Assembly: GCA_963781065.1 (NCBI GenBank)
Contig: CAWAET010000004.1
Span: forward strand, 186,001-250,000
Length of the DNA: 64,000 nucleotides
Direction of reading: 5' to 3'
DNA from: CALZJC01 sp963781065
GTDB lineage: Bacteria; Acidobacteriota; Thermoanaerobaculia; Multivoradales; JAHEKO01
Shown here: positions 43,587 to 52,045 of the stretch, piece by piece
Layout: the number at the start of each line of letters is the position of its first letter
Position numbering within the stretch: position 1 is the stretch's first letter
Made by a program: the position numbers and the translations under genes
Notes under the pieces: model-generated
Seen by the model: only the letters and a program-made list of their open reading frames with translations
Told to the model about the DNA's origin: nothing
Databases searched by the model: none

Positions 43587-44638
43587 GCCACGCCTATCGC
43601 GCCGTCGGCTGGAACCGGCAGAAGCGGCTTTACGACGCGAGCCTGCTGGCCGGCGCGCTGCTCTACCTGGCGCTGTTCGTCGGCCTCGGCGCGGCGCTGT
43701 CGCCGGGGGCGACGATCGAAACCCTGCTGATCCGCGCCTTCGGCACCGGCGCGCTGCTGCTGCTGCACGTCATCCTGTCGATCGGGCCGCTGGCGCGGCT
43801 GGATCCCAGATTCCTGCCGCTGCTCTACAACCGGCGCCACCTCGGCGTCACCATGTTCGTCCTGGCGCTGGCGCACGGCGGTTTCTCGATCGTCCAGTTC
43901 CACGTCCTCGGGGTGGTCAACCCGCTGGTCAGCGTGCTCAGCTCGAACGGCGGCTGGAGCGGGCTGGCCTGGTTTCCGTTCCAGCCGCTGGGCCTCGCGG
44001 CGCTGGTCATCCTCTTACTGATGGCGGCCACCAGTCACGATTTCTGGCTCGCCAACCTGACGCCGCCGGTCTGGAAGAGCCTGCACATGCTGGTCTACGT
44101 CGCCTACGGCCTGGTGCTGCTGCACGTGGCGCTGGGTGCGCTCCAGGACGAGCGCCACCCGGCCCTGGCCGGGCTCCTGGGCCTGGGCTTCGTCTGGGTC
44201 GTGGGGGTTCATCTCGTCGCCGGATTGCGCGAGCGGGCCGGCGACCGGGAGATCGACGACGCCGCGGCCGACGACGACGGCTATGTCGAGGTCTGCCGGG
44301 TCGGCGACATCGCCGAGAAGCGCGCCCGAGTCGTCTGCCTGGGCGGCGAGCGGATCGCGGTCTTCCGCTACGACGGCCGGGTCTCGGCGGTCTCCAACGT
44401 CTGCCAGCACCAGAACGGCCCGCTGGGCGAGGGCCGCATCATCGACGGCTGCATCACCTGCCCCTGGCACGGATTCCAGTACGACCCGGCCGACGGCGCC
44501 TCGCCGCCGCCCTTCACCGAGAAGGTGCCCACCTTCCGGGTGCGGCTCGACGGCGACCGGGTGCTGGTCGATCCGCGACCCAACCCGGCCGGCACCCGGG
44601 TCGCGCCGGCGCGACTGGCGGAGGCGGCCGATGGCTGA
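43583..44638 (+). CDS. Ferric-reductase-like cytochrome b fused to a Rieske domain
   Basis: Protein of 351 aa. Residues 1-225 have six hydrophobic segments with paired His typical of ferric-reductase-like heme proteins (LLLHVILSIGPLARLDPR, RRHLGVTMFVLALAHGGF, SLHMLVYVAYGLVLLHVALG), as in MsrQ/YedZ. Residues 240-335 form a Rieske domain with CQHQNGPLGEG and CPWHGFQYDPADG. The fusion would move electrons between the quinone pool and a periplasmic or cytoplasmic acceptor. It is coupled to both neighbours. The exported MsrB two genes downstream is a possible acceptor, by analogy with MsrPQ. Confidence 0.88.
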   Translation: MSHAYRAVGWNRQKRLYDASLLAGALLYLALFVGLGAALSPGATIETLLIRAFGTGALLLLHVILSIGPLARLDPRFLPLLYNRRHLGVTMFVLALAHGGFSIVQFHVLGVVNPLVSVLSSNGGWSGLAWFPFQPLGLAALVILLLMAATSHDFWLANLTPPVWKSLHMLVYVAYGLVLLHVALGALQDERHPALAGLLGLGFVWVVGVHLVAGLRERAGDREIDDAAADDDGYVEVCRVGDIAEKRARVVCLGGERIAVFRYDGRVSAVSNVCQHQNGPLGEGRIIDGCITCPWHGFQYDPADGASPPPFTEKVPTFRVRLDGDRVLVDPRPNPAGTRVAPARLAEAADG

Positions 44639-45443
44639 GCGCGGGCTCTCGCCAGCCGCTCGCGCGGTTGCGGCGCGGGACGGCGAGTTCTACGTCGGCT
44701 ACCAGCGTCGGGCGCCGGACGGACTGGGCCGCTTCCTGCGCCGGGCGGTGGTCGCGCTGATGGTCCTGGCGACGGTGGTGGCCGTCGCCCTGGCCTCCCT
44801 GCAGAGCGATTTCGACCCGGGAGTTTTCGAGTTCGGCGTGGTGCGCGACTTCGAGGGCGTGATCCTCGAGCGTCCCCACCCGCTGCTGCTCGTCGACCGA
44901 CCCGGGCGGGCCGGCGGCGAGGCGTCGCGCTTCTACCTGGTCGCTTTCGGCAAGCACGGGGCCGATGGCGAGGTCGCCGGCCTCGACGGCCGCCGGGTGC
45001 GGCTGCGCGGCTCGCTGGTCCACCGCCAGGGGCAGACCATGGTCGAAGTCGACGCCGGCAGCGTCGAGCCGACCGGCGTCGCGGCCGCCGTGGCGCGCCC
45101 GGGCGCTACCGATCTGGGCATCCAGACCCTGCGCGGCGAGATCGTCGACAGCAAGTGCTACCTGGGGGTGATGAAGCCGGGCCGCGGCAAGCCCCACCGG
45201 GCCTGCGCCACGCTCTGCATCCGCGGCGGCATCCCGCCCGTATTGAGAGTAGTGACACCCGGCGGCGAGGCGCGTCATCTGCTGCTGACCGACGCGACGG
45301 GCGGCGCCGTCAACGACCGGGTGCTCGATCTGGTCGCCGAGCCGGTGGAGGTCACCGGCCGCGTGAGCCGCGACGGCGACCTGCTGATTCTCGCAACCGA
45401 TCCAAGCACGATTCGCCGCCTGGCCGAGGCGCATACCGGCTGA
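44631..45443 (+). CDS. Membrane-anchored protein with conserved Cys motif (KCYLGVMKPG / HRACATLC)
   Basis: Protein of 270 aa. One helix at about residues 38-57 precedes two beta-rich domains. Between them is DSKCYLGVMKPGRGKPHRAC then ATLCIRGGIPP, with three Cys and one His that could bind metal or form a redox disulfide; it is not a CxxCH heme site. It overlaps the Rieske-cytochrome gene by 8 nt and so belongs to the same redox operon. Function unknown; a periplasmic electron-accepting partner is inferred. Confidence 0.75.
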   Translation: MAERGLSPAARAVAARDGEFYVGYQRRAPDGLGRFLRRAVVALMVLATVVAVALASLQSDFDPGVFEFGVVRDFEGVILERPHPLLLVDRPGRAGGEASRFYLVAFGKHGADGEVAGLDGRRVRLRGSLVHRQGQTMVEVDAGSVEPTGVAAAVARPGATDLGIQTLRGEIVDSKCYLGVMKPGRGKPHRACATLCIRGGIPPVLRVVTPGGEARHLLLTDATGGAVNDRVLDLVAEPVEVTGRVSRDGDLLILATDPSTIRRLAEAHTG

Positions 45444-45465
45444 GCCCAGGCACCCGGAGGAGCCC

Positions 45466-46038
45466 ATGACAACCAAGACCCTGACACTCGTCCTACTGGC
45501 CGCCGTGGCATGCTCGGGATCCGCCACCGAAGGCCGGGCAGCGACCGAGGAGGACCGACCGATGAGCGACAAGACCTACAGCCGCCCCAGCGACGACGAG
45601 CTGCGCGCTCGCTTGAGCCCGCTGCAGTGGAAGGTGACCCAGGAGGACGGCACCGAGCGGCCGTTCTCGAACGAGTACTGGGACAACAAGGAGTCGGGCA
45701 TCTACGTCGACGTCGTCAGCGGCGAGCCCCTGTTCAGCTCGAACGAGAAATACAAGTCCGGCACCGGCTGGCCGTCGTTCTGGGCGCCGATCGAGAAGGA
45801 GAACATCGTCGAGAAAGAGGACCGCGCGCTGTTCATGCGGCGGGTCGAGGTGCGCTCGAAGCACGGCGACTCCCACCTCGGCCACGTCTTCGACGACGGT
45901 CCCAAGCCCACCGGGCTGCGCTATTGCATGAACTCGGCAAGCCTGCGATTCATCCCGGTCGAGAAGCTCGCCGACGAAGGCTACGGCGAGTATCTCGATC
46001 TCTTCAAAGGCGAGGCGAAGGCCGCGTCCGGAGATTGA
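45466..46038 (+). CDS. msrB: Exported peptide methionine-R-sulfoxide reductase MsrB
   Basis: Protein of 190 aa. An N-terminal signal (LTLVLLAAVACSG, possibly a lipoprotein) precedes an MsrB domain: WKVTQEDGTERPFSNEYWDNK, GWPSFW, HLGHVFDDGP and the catalytic Cys in RYCMNSASLRF. The zinc CxxC pairs are missing (SGEPLFSS where CGxPLF is common) and the usual resolving Cys position in SGTGWPSF is Thr, so it is a 1-Cys, non-zinc form. It repairs oxidised Met outside the cytoplasm and needs an external reductant. Shine-Dalgarno ggagga precedes ATG. It follows the redox operon by 22 bp. Confidence 0.93.
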   Translation: MTTKTLTLVLLAAVACSGSATEGRAATEEDRPMSDKTYSRPSDDELRARLSPLQWKVTQEDGTERPFSNEYWDNKESGIYVDVVSGEPLFSSNEKYKSGTGWPSFWAPIEKENIVEKEDRALFMRRVEVRSKHGDSHLGHVFDDGPKPTGLRYCMNSASLRFIPVEKLADEGYGEYLDLFKGEAKAASGD

Positions 46039-46090
46039 GGTTGCCAGCGACGCGGCCGAGGGCAGCCTGGCCGAGTAGCGGGCCTCGGCG

Positions 46091-47230
46091 TCAGCTGCCC
46101 GGATGCCCGTACTCCGGACGGTCGAGGTTGCGGATCCGGTAGGAGTACTCGGCGTCGCTCAGGTCGCTCTGCCAGTTGCCGGCAAGCCGCGCCGCCGAGT
46201 AGCCGCCGAGAAAGAGAATCACCACGGCCAGGGAGTAGGCCGGGACGCTCAACCTCCAGCGCCGCGTCGCCCGCACCTCGAGGGCGGCAGGCACCGGACA
46301 GGTGGCCACGCAGTCCAGACAGCCGGTGCACTCGACGCTCGTGATCGCCGTCTTGGCGGAGACCGGCAGGCGCGCCATGCAGACCTTGTCGCACAGTCCG
46401 CAGTCGACGCAGGCGTCGGCCCGGCGGGTGACCCGGACCGGCGAGAAGCGCGAGATGAGCCCCAGAAGCGCACCGTACGGGCAAAGATAGCGACACCAGG
46501 CTCCGTGGACGAGGATCGAGATCACAACCAGGACGAGCAGGACCCCGGCCCCGACCGGCCCGAGGCGAACGAAGAACAGGCCCATCTTGACGTCCGCCAC
46601 CCGGTTGTAGGGCGACTCGATGAAGGCCCGCAGCCCGGCGTCGCCCATGGTGAGGATCGCCTGCAGGAAAAAGAAGAGCAGCAGGTACTTGAGGCCGCGC
46701 AGCGGCACGTCGAGCCATCTCCAGGGGCGGAAGTTGCGCCCGAAGAGCTTCCGGCCGAGCCGCGCCAGGGTCTCCGAGAGCAGGCCCACGGGGCAGATCC
46801 ACGAGCAGAACGACTTGCGCGCCAGGAAGGCCACCGCGACGACGATCAGGAAGAGCATCGTCGCCGCCGGGTGCACCCGGTTGAGGGTCCCCTGGTAGAG
46901 CCAGTCGAGCAGACCCATCATGCCGCTGATGGGGAGAAAGCCCTCGACCCCGGGCGGCCGCGCCGGCAGCGGCAGCTCGCCCGCCGCGGCCGCGCGAGTG
47001 AAGCGCGCGAACTGGACGCCGAGCGCCACGCAGCCGAGCGCGAAGCCCGTCTGGACGAGAAGGCGCAGCCGGTAAGTGCGCTCGCCCTTGCCGCCGACCG
47101 TGCCCCGCAGCCAGCCGGCGAGACGGCGCGTGGGCGGGCCCGCCGGCGAGGCCACGGCACGCGGGCGCGGCCGGCGCGGCGGCGAGACGCGCGGCGGTCC
47201 GGTGGGCTTGGGGTGAGTTGCCAGAGTCAT
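46091..47230 (-). CDS. NapH-like membrane polyferredoxin (4Fe-4S protein)
   Basis: Protein of 379 aa. Five or so membrane helices; two membrane-edge CxxxCP sites (CSWICPVG and CRYLCPYG) and two 4Fe-4S clusters (CVDCGLCDKVC and CTGCLDCVATCP). This is the layout of NapH/CcoG/NosR-type electron carriers. Converges with msrB (52-bp gap). It could supply electrons across the membrane to the neighbouring redox proteins. The long frame to 47440 is noncoding; ATG 47230 starts the protein-like part. Confidence 0.88.
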   Translation of the reverse strand: MTLATHPKPTGPPRVSPPRRPRPRAVASPAGPPTRRLAGWLRGTVGGKGERTYRLRLLVQTGFALGCVALGVQFARFTRAAAAGELPLPARPPGVEGFLPISGMMGLLDWLYQGTLNRVHPAATMLFLIVVAVAFLARKSFCSWICPVGLLSETLARLGRKLFGRNFRPWRWLDVPLRGLKYLLLFFFLQAILTMGDAGLRAFIESPYNRVADVKMGLFFVRLGPVGAGVLLVLVVISILVHGAWCRYLCPYGALLGLISRFSPVRVTRRADACVDCGLCDKVCMARLPVSAKTAITSVECTGCLDCVATCPVPAALEVRATRRWRLSVPAYSLAVVILFLGGYSAARLAGNWQSDLSDAEYSYRIRNLDRPEYGHPGS

Positions 47231-47426
47231 CGCATCACTACTCGATCCGAAGCAAAAACTACCTCCAGGTCCATTGATCCCGCGACGCCCCGAAGGGTAG
47301 ATCCGGCCTACCCGCCGGGTGGGTGGGCCGGGGTCAGCCCGCCGGCACCGGCGCCGCGCCGGCCGGCCCCGAGCGGGCCCCCGCGAACCCGAAAGGCAAG
47401 TCGGAGGCACTACACTAGTCGGCATC

Positions 47427-49718
47427 ATGTGCTGGGCCACCGGTCACCCGCGCCGCGGCCCGTATCACTCGCCTGGCCACTCGCCTGGCCACTCGCGTAG
47501 CGGCCCGCTCGGCCGCCTGACGGACCGGCTGCCCCGGCGTGCCGCGGCGGCCCTGCTCGGGTTGGCCCTGGCCGGCTGCGCCGGCGACCGGCCCGTTCCG
47601 GAGCCGGTCTACGACCTGGGGGAGAACCTCGCCTTCGCCCGGGTGACGCGAGAGACCGCCTTGGTGGACCTCGGCTCCGGCGGCGACCAGGCCCACCTGC
47701 TCGGCGGCTGGTCCCATCCGCAGACCGAGCCCAACAGCGGACTCGCCTACCGCTGGGGCCTGGAGCCGCACTCCGATCTCCGCTTCACGGTGATCGAGCC
47801 GCGGGCCTCGACGCTCCTGCTCGAGGGCCGCCCGCGGCGCGCCATGGAGGGCGCCTCGCCCGCGGTCGAGGTGGAGGTCAACGGCCAACCGGCCGGCCGG
47901 ATCGATCTGGGCCCCGCCCGCGCCGAGACCACCCTGGAGGTGGCCGCCGGCCTGCTGCGGCGCGGTGAGAACCAGCTGCGGCTGCGCTACGACCTCGGCC
48001 GGCCGGCGCTGCCGCCCGGCGAGAAGCGCCCGATCGCCGTCGCCTGGTACCGCGTCGCCCTCGCCGGCCGCGACAGGCCCGCCGTCGAGCCGGCCGTCGA
48101 CGCCGGGCGCGGTCTGTTGTTCCTCCCCTACGGCAGCCAGGTGGACTTCTATCTGAGGATCCCGCCGGGCGCCCTGCTGCGCTCCGCGAAGCGGCGCTTC
48201 GTCTCCGGGCCGGGGATGCTGACCGTCCATCTCGGCCGCGACGGCGAAGCCGAGCGACGGCTGGCGGCGGTCGCCGGCGATGGCGGGCTCGAGGTCGCCC
48301 TGGACGCTCCCGCCGGCGAGCCCGTCCGGCTGTCGCTCGCCGCCGTGGCCACCGGGCCGGCCGGCGAGCGCGGCGGCGTCACCCTCGACGCGCCGGCGGT
48401 CTGGGCCGCTCCGTCGCCGGCAACCGGGCCGGCGGCGCCCGGGCCCCCAGCCGCTACCGCGGCGAGCGGCGGCGCCCGGCCCAACGTCATCGTCTATCTG
48501 GTCGACACCCTGCGCGCCGACCGGCTGGGCTGCTACGGCCACTCGCGCCCGGTCTCGCCCCGCATCGACCGCTTCGCCGCCGGCGCCACGCTGTTCGAGA
48601 ACGCCCGCGCCAACGCGCCCTGGACCCTGCCCGCGGTGGCCTCGGTGATGACCGGCCTCTGGCCGCCGGCGCACGGCGTCTTCGAGGACAGCCGCCGGCT
48701 GGCCCCCGAGGCCGTCACCCTGGCCGAGGCGCTGTCCGGCGCCGGCTACCAGACGGCGGCGGTGGTGACCAACGGCTTCGCCACCGGCGCCTACGGTCTC
48801 GACCAGGGCTTCGACGAGCTCACCCTGATCGACAGCGAGGGGCGCAAGTCCAGCCGGGTGCACGAGGCGGCGGTCGAATGGCTCGGACGCCGGGACCCGG
48901 AGCGGCCGTTCTTCCTCTACCTGCACACCATCGACCCCCACAAGCCCTACCTGCCCGGGGAGGTGTACCGGCGGCGATTCGCCAGCGAGGCCGACGAGAT
49001 CTGGGCCCAGATCGTCGCCAACCCGAGGAAGCAGCGCTGGGAGCCGACCGACGCCAACGTGGCGCAGCTGCTGGCGCTGTATGACGCCGAGATCGCCGAG
49101 AACGACGCCAGCTTTGGCGACACGCTGGACGCCCTCGAGACCGCCGGCCTGTACGACGGCGCGCTGATCGTTTTCCTCTCCGACCACGGCGAGGAGTTCC
49201 ACGAGCACAGCGCCTGGACCCACGCCTCGAACCTGTTCCGCGAGACCCTCAACGTGCCGCTCGTCGTCAAGCTGCCGCGGCAGCGCCAGGGCCGCCGGGT
49301 CGCCGAGCTGGCGCAGCAGATCGACCTCATGCCCACGCTGCTGGCCTATCTCGGCATCGAGGGCCCGGCGACCCAGGGCCGGCCGCTGCCGGCGATCCTC
49401 GGCAGCGGCCCGAGCGGCGCGCGCCGGGCGGTCTTCTCTCACACCAGGCGCGCGTCGCAGACCACCGCCAGCCTGATCGACGGCGACTGGAAGCTCATCC
49501 GGCGAGCGGACGAGAGGGGCGTCACCAGCCGGCTCTACAACTGGCGCGAGGATCCGGGCGAGCGCACCGACCGGGCGGCGCAACGGCCGATCCTCGCCGG
49601 CCTGCTGGCGGCGGCGCTCGAGCGGCAGCTCGCCACTTCGACGCCGCCGGGGGTTGCCGACGCGACCCCCGACGAGGCGATCAAGGACAACCTGCGGGCT
49701 CTCGGCTACATCGACTAG
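47427..49718 (+). CDS. Exported sulfatase-fold hydrolase (threonine type)
   Basis: Protein of 763 aa. A signal peptide with lipobox LALAGC is at residues about 40-51 after a basic, repeat-containing start (SPGHSPGHS). An N-terminal beta-rich domain of about 290 aa precedes the alkaline-phosphatase-like core: NVIVYLVDTLRADRLGCYG (metal Asp), APWTLPAVASVMTGLWPPAHG, FFLYLHTIDPHKPY, LSDHGEEFHEHS. The formylglycine motif C/S-x-P-x-R is absent; Thr stands at that place, as in LtaS-like and related phospho-transferases. It ends in LRALGYID, a tail shared with the next gene. A tacact box lies 11 bp before ATG. Confidence 0.85.
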   Translation: MCWATGHPRRGPYHSPGHSPGHSRSGPLGRLTDRLPRRAAAALLGLALAGCAGDRPVPEPVYDLGENLAFARVTRETALVDLGSGGDQAHLLGGWSHPQTEPNSGLAYRWGLEPHSDLRFTVIEPRASTLLLEGRPRRAMEGASPAVEVEVNGQPAGRIDLGPARAETTLEVAAGLLRRGENQLRLRYDLGRPALPPGEKRPIAVAWYRVALAGRDRPAVEPAVDAGRGLLFLPYGSQVDFYLRIPPGALLRSAKRRFVSGPGMLTVHLGRDGEAERRLAAVAGDGGLEVALDAPAGEPVRLSLAAVATGPAGERGGVTLDAPAVWAAPSPATGPAAPGPPAATAASGGARPNVIVYLVDTLRADRLGCYGHSRPVSPRIDRFAAGATLFENARANAPWTLPAVASVMTGLWPPAHGVFEDSRRLAPEAVTLAEALSGAGYQTAAVVTNGFATGAYGLDQGFDELTLIDSEGRKSSRVHEAAVEWLGRRDPERPFFLYLHTIDPHKPYLPGEVYRRRFASEADEIWAQIVANPRKQRWEPTDANVAQLLALYDAEIAENDASFGDTLDALETAGLYDGALIVFLSDHGEEFHEHSAWTHASNLFRETLNVPLVVKLPRQRQGRRVAELAQQIDLMPTLLAYLGIEGPATQGRPLPAILGSGPSGARRAVFSHTRRASQTTASLIDGDWKLIRRADERGVTSRLYNWREDPGERTDRAAQRPILAGLLAAALERQLATSTPPGVADATPDEAIKDNLRALGYID

Positions 49719-49759
49719 CCTGGTCTCCGACTTGGCTTGCCGTCGCTGCCAGGCCGCGG

Positions 49760-51442
49760 CTACTGGATGTAGCCCAGGGCGCGCAACGCCTCGGCCTCGT
49801 CGCGGTCCAGATCCTCCACCACCGGCGGCGCCACCGGCTCCCATTCGAGCTCGGACAACTCGGCCGCCAGCTCGGCGTGACGTTCCGGCCGGTCCCGCGA
49901 GAGATCGTCTCGAGCCTCCGGGTCGGTGTCGAGATCGAACAGCTCGCTGCGCCGCAGCTCGAGACCCCGGACCTTGATCGACAGACAGCGGGCGTCGTCG
50001 CTCATCCCCAGGGCCTGCGGCGAATCGCAGCCCGGCGTGGTGAGCTCGATCCGATGCGGCAGCGGCCCGCCGGCCGGCAGCTCGACCCTGCGGCGCGACC
50101 AGCTGGTGCCGACCTCGAGCGTCGTCAACAGTTCTCCGTCGACCGTCACCGCCAGCCGGCGAGGTTGGTGGAAGCTGGCCAGGGAGAGCTCCAGCACCGG
50201 GCTCGGCCAGTCGATCACCGCCCTCCGGGTGATCCAGGCGCCGCCGCGCTCGCCCCGCGCGGTGGTCTCGACCAGCTGCAGCATCCGCTCCTCGCGGCGC
50301 TCGACCAGCGTCTCCTGCAGATAGGACTCGAGCACCTCCGCATAGGCGGTGGTGCGCGGCCGGCGCTGACCCCGGAGCAGCGGCACCAGGCTGCTGCCGG
50401 TGGCCGCCTCGAGCGGCCGGACCCCCGCCAGGTCGAGCAGCGTCGGGGCGATGTCGATGCTCTCAACCACCTCCGCCACCCGCCGCCCGGCCGGCAGATC
50501 CGGATGCAGCACCAGAAGCGGCACGTGCAGGCTCTCGGGGTAGAGCTGGGTGTGGCCGACCCGGCCGTGCTCCATGAACTCCTCGCCATGGTCGGAGGTG
50601 ACGACGACCGTCGTCTCGCCGTCCAGCCCGAGGCCCTCGAGCTCCGCGAAGAACCCCGCCAGCACGTCGTCGGCGTAGCGGATGCCGCCGTCATAGAGGG
50701 CCTCGAAGTAGTCGACGGTCGGCTGGTCGACGGTCAGCAGCCCCTCGTTGACGCGCCCGATCGGCAGCTTGGTCAGTGGACCGGGAGGCTCGCCCGGCCA
50801 GAACAGCGACGCGAAGGGCTCGGGCGGCTCGTAGGGGTCATGGATCGAGTAGGTGTGGAGGAATAGGAAGAAGCGGTCCTCGGCGCCCAGCCGGCGCAGG
50901 AAGTCCAGCCCCTTCTCGAAGGTCCGCTCGATATCCGTCGTGCTCTCGACCCGCGGGTCGGTGAACTCGTCGAAGCCGCGCGCAAAGCCGTAGCCCCGGC
51001 CGACATAGCCGCCCTCGGTATGGCCGGCGGTGCGGAAGCCCGCCTGCGAGAACTGCTCGGGCAGCGTGGCGATCGCCGGCGACAGGCGGTACGAGGGTGG
51101 ATAGACCCCGTGCTGCTGCGGGTAGAGGCCGGTGAAGATCGACATGTGCGAGACCAGCGTCGACGGGTACTGGACGAAGGCGTTCTCGAACAGCGTGCCG
51201 CGGCCGGCCAGAGAGTCGAAGAAGGGGCTGGTCGGCCGCTCGGCGCCGTAGATGCCCAGGTGGGCGGCGCTCAGCGTGTCGAGCGAGATCAGGATGTAGC
51301 CGCGGGTCGGCCGCGGGGCGCTTGCGGCCTCGGGCTCCTCCGGGCCCGGGGCCGCACAAGCCTGCGCGCCGGCCAGCAGACCGGCCAGCGCGGCGCCGAG
51401 CGCAAGTCGGCGACACCAAGCCCCCGTGGCGATGCCGCCCAT
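49760..51442 (-). CDS. Second exported sulfatase-fold hydrolase (threonine type)
   Basis: Protein of 560 aa. Signal peptide or lipoprotein start (ALAGLLAGAQACAAPG), then the core: YILISLDTLSAAHLGIYG, FVQYPSTLVSHMSIFTGLYPQQHGV (Thr at the nucleophile place, no formylglycine motif), FLFLHTYSIHDPYEP and TSDHGEEFMEHG. A beta domain follows (residues about 400-500) before the tail LRALGYIQ. It converges with the first sulfatase gene, 41 bp apart. Substrate unknown: sulfate ester, phospholipid head group or teichoic-like polymer. Confidence 0.85.
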   Translation of the reverse strand: MGGIATGAWCRRLALGAALAGLLAGAQACAAPGPEEPEAASAPRPTRGYILISLDTLSAAHLGIYGAERPTSPFFDSLAGRGTLFENAFVQYPSTLVSHMSIFTGLYPQQHGVYPPSYRLSPAIATLPEQFSQAGFRTAGHTEGGYVGRGYGFARGFDEFTDPRVESTTDIERTFEKGLDFLRRLGAEDRFFLFLHTYSIHDPYEPPEPFASLFWPGEPPGPLTKLPIGRVNEGLLTVDQPTVDYFEALYDGGIRYADDVLAGFFAELEGLGLDGETTVVVTSDHGEEFMEHGRVGHTQLYPESLHVPLLVLHPDLPAGRRVAEVVESIDIAPTLLDLAGVRPLEAATGSSLVPLLRGQRRPRTTAYAEVLESYLQETLVERREERMLQLVETTARGERGGAWITRRAVIDWPSPVLELSLASFHQPRRLAVTVDGELLTTLEVGTSWSRRRVELPAGGPLPHRIELTTPGCDSPQALGMSDDARCLSIKVRGLELRRSELFDLDTDPEARDDLSRDRPERHAELAAELSELEWEPVAPPVVEDLDRDEAEALRALGYIQ

Positions 51443-51470
51443 GTCGGCATGAGAACACAAAGGCGCTGCT

Positions 51471-51884
51471 TCAGGCGCTGCCTTCGCCCTGTCGCACATC
51501 CTCGAGCGTGCGACTGCGGGCCCACTCCTCGATCGCCTGCTTGAGCTCACCCCACGCCGGATGCAGCGGGCAGGGGTTGTCGATGTCACAGTTCTCCCAG
51601 CCAAACACGCAGTGGTCGGCGGCGGGCACGAAGTCCATGGCCCGCATCACGTCGACGAAGCGGATCTCGCCCGGGGGCCGCGCCAGAGCGAAGCCGCCGT
51701 GGTGGCCCTTCTGCGAGGTCAGCAGCCCCGCGGCGGTGAGCCGGTGCAGGATCTTCGCCAGGTAGGGCTGGGGAACCCCCGCCAGCGGCGACAGGTCCTT
51801 GGCCCGCACCCGGCCCTCGCTGTTCAGGCGCGCGATGCAGGCGGTGGTGCGTAGGGCGTACTCGGCGGCGCGGCTGAAGTACAT
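51471..51884 (-). CDS. Rrf2-family transcriptional regulator with Fe-S Cys set
   Basis: Protein of 137 aa. N-terminal winged helix with MYFSRAAEYALRTTACIARL, GVPQPYLAKILHRLTAAGLL and the wing KGHHGGFALARP. HCVFGWENCDIDNPC gives three Cys (C-x6-C-x5-C) for a [2Fe-2S] or [4Fe-4S] cluster, as in NsrR/IscR-type sensors of redox stress or nitric oxide. It lies 28 bp upstream of the second sulfatase on the same strand and is divergent from the ornithine-cyclodeaminase gene, so either could be its target. Confidence 0.9.
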   Translation of the reverse strand: MYFSRAAEYALRTTACIARLNSEGRVRAKDLSPLAGVPQPYLAKILHRLTAAGLLTSQKGHHGGFALARPPGEIRFVDVMRAMDFVPAADHCVFGWENCDIDNPCPLHPAWGELKQAIEEWARSRTLEDVRQGEGSA

Positions 51885-52014
51885 GGCGTTGCCAGCATAG
51901 TCCACGCTCAACGGATTCGACAATCCACTGACGGCGGCAGCCGGCGCTCGCCGCGGCTCTCGGCTCGCCCCGGAGCCCACCCCTCCGGCTGGCGCCGAGG
52001 CCCGGGACGACGGC

Positions 52015-52035
52015 TAGACTGCCGGCGGCTAGACT
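52015..52035 (+). promoter_or_regulatory. Duplicated -10-like box (two tagact copies 15 bp apart)
   Basis: cggctagactgc occurs twice, so the tagact box is present at 52015 and 52030. The second ends 10 bp before ATG 52046. This looks like a slippage duplication of the promoter that created two start sites. Confidence 0.4.
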
Positions 52036-52045
52036 GCTGACCGCC

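Noticed and set aside
42551..49760. Weak repeat gtctccgactt.gc.t.ccgtc at 42551 and 49724
   Set aside because: About 20 nt with several mismatches; too short to call a repeat family.
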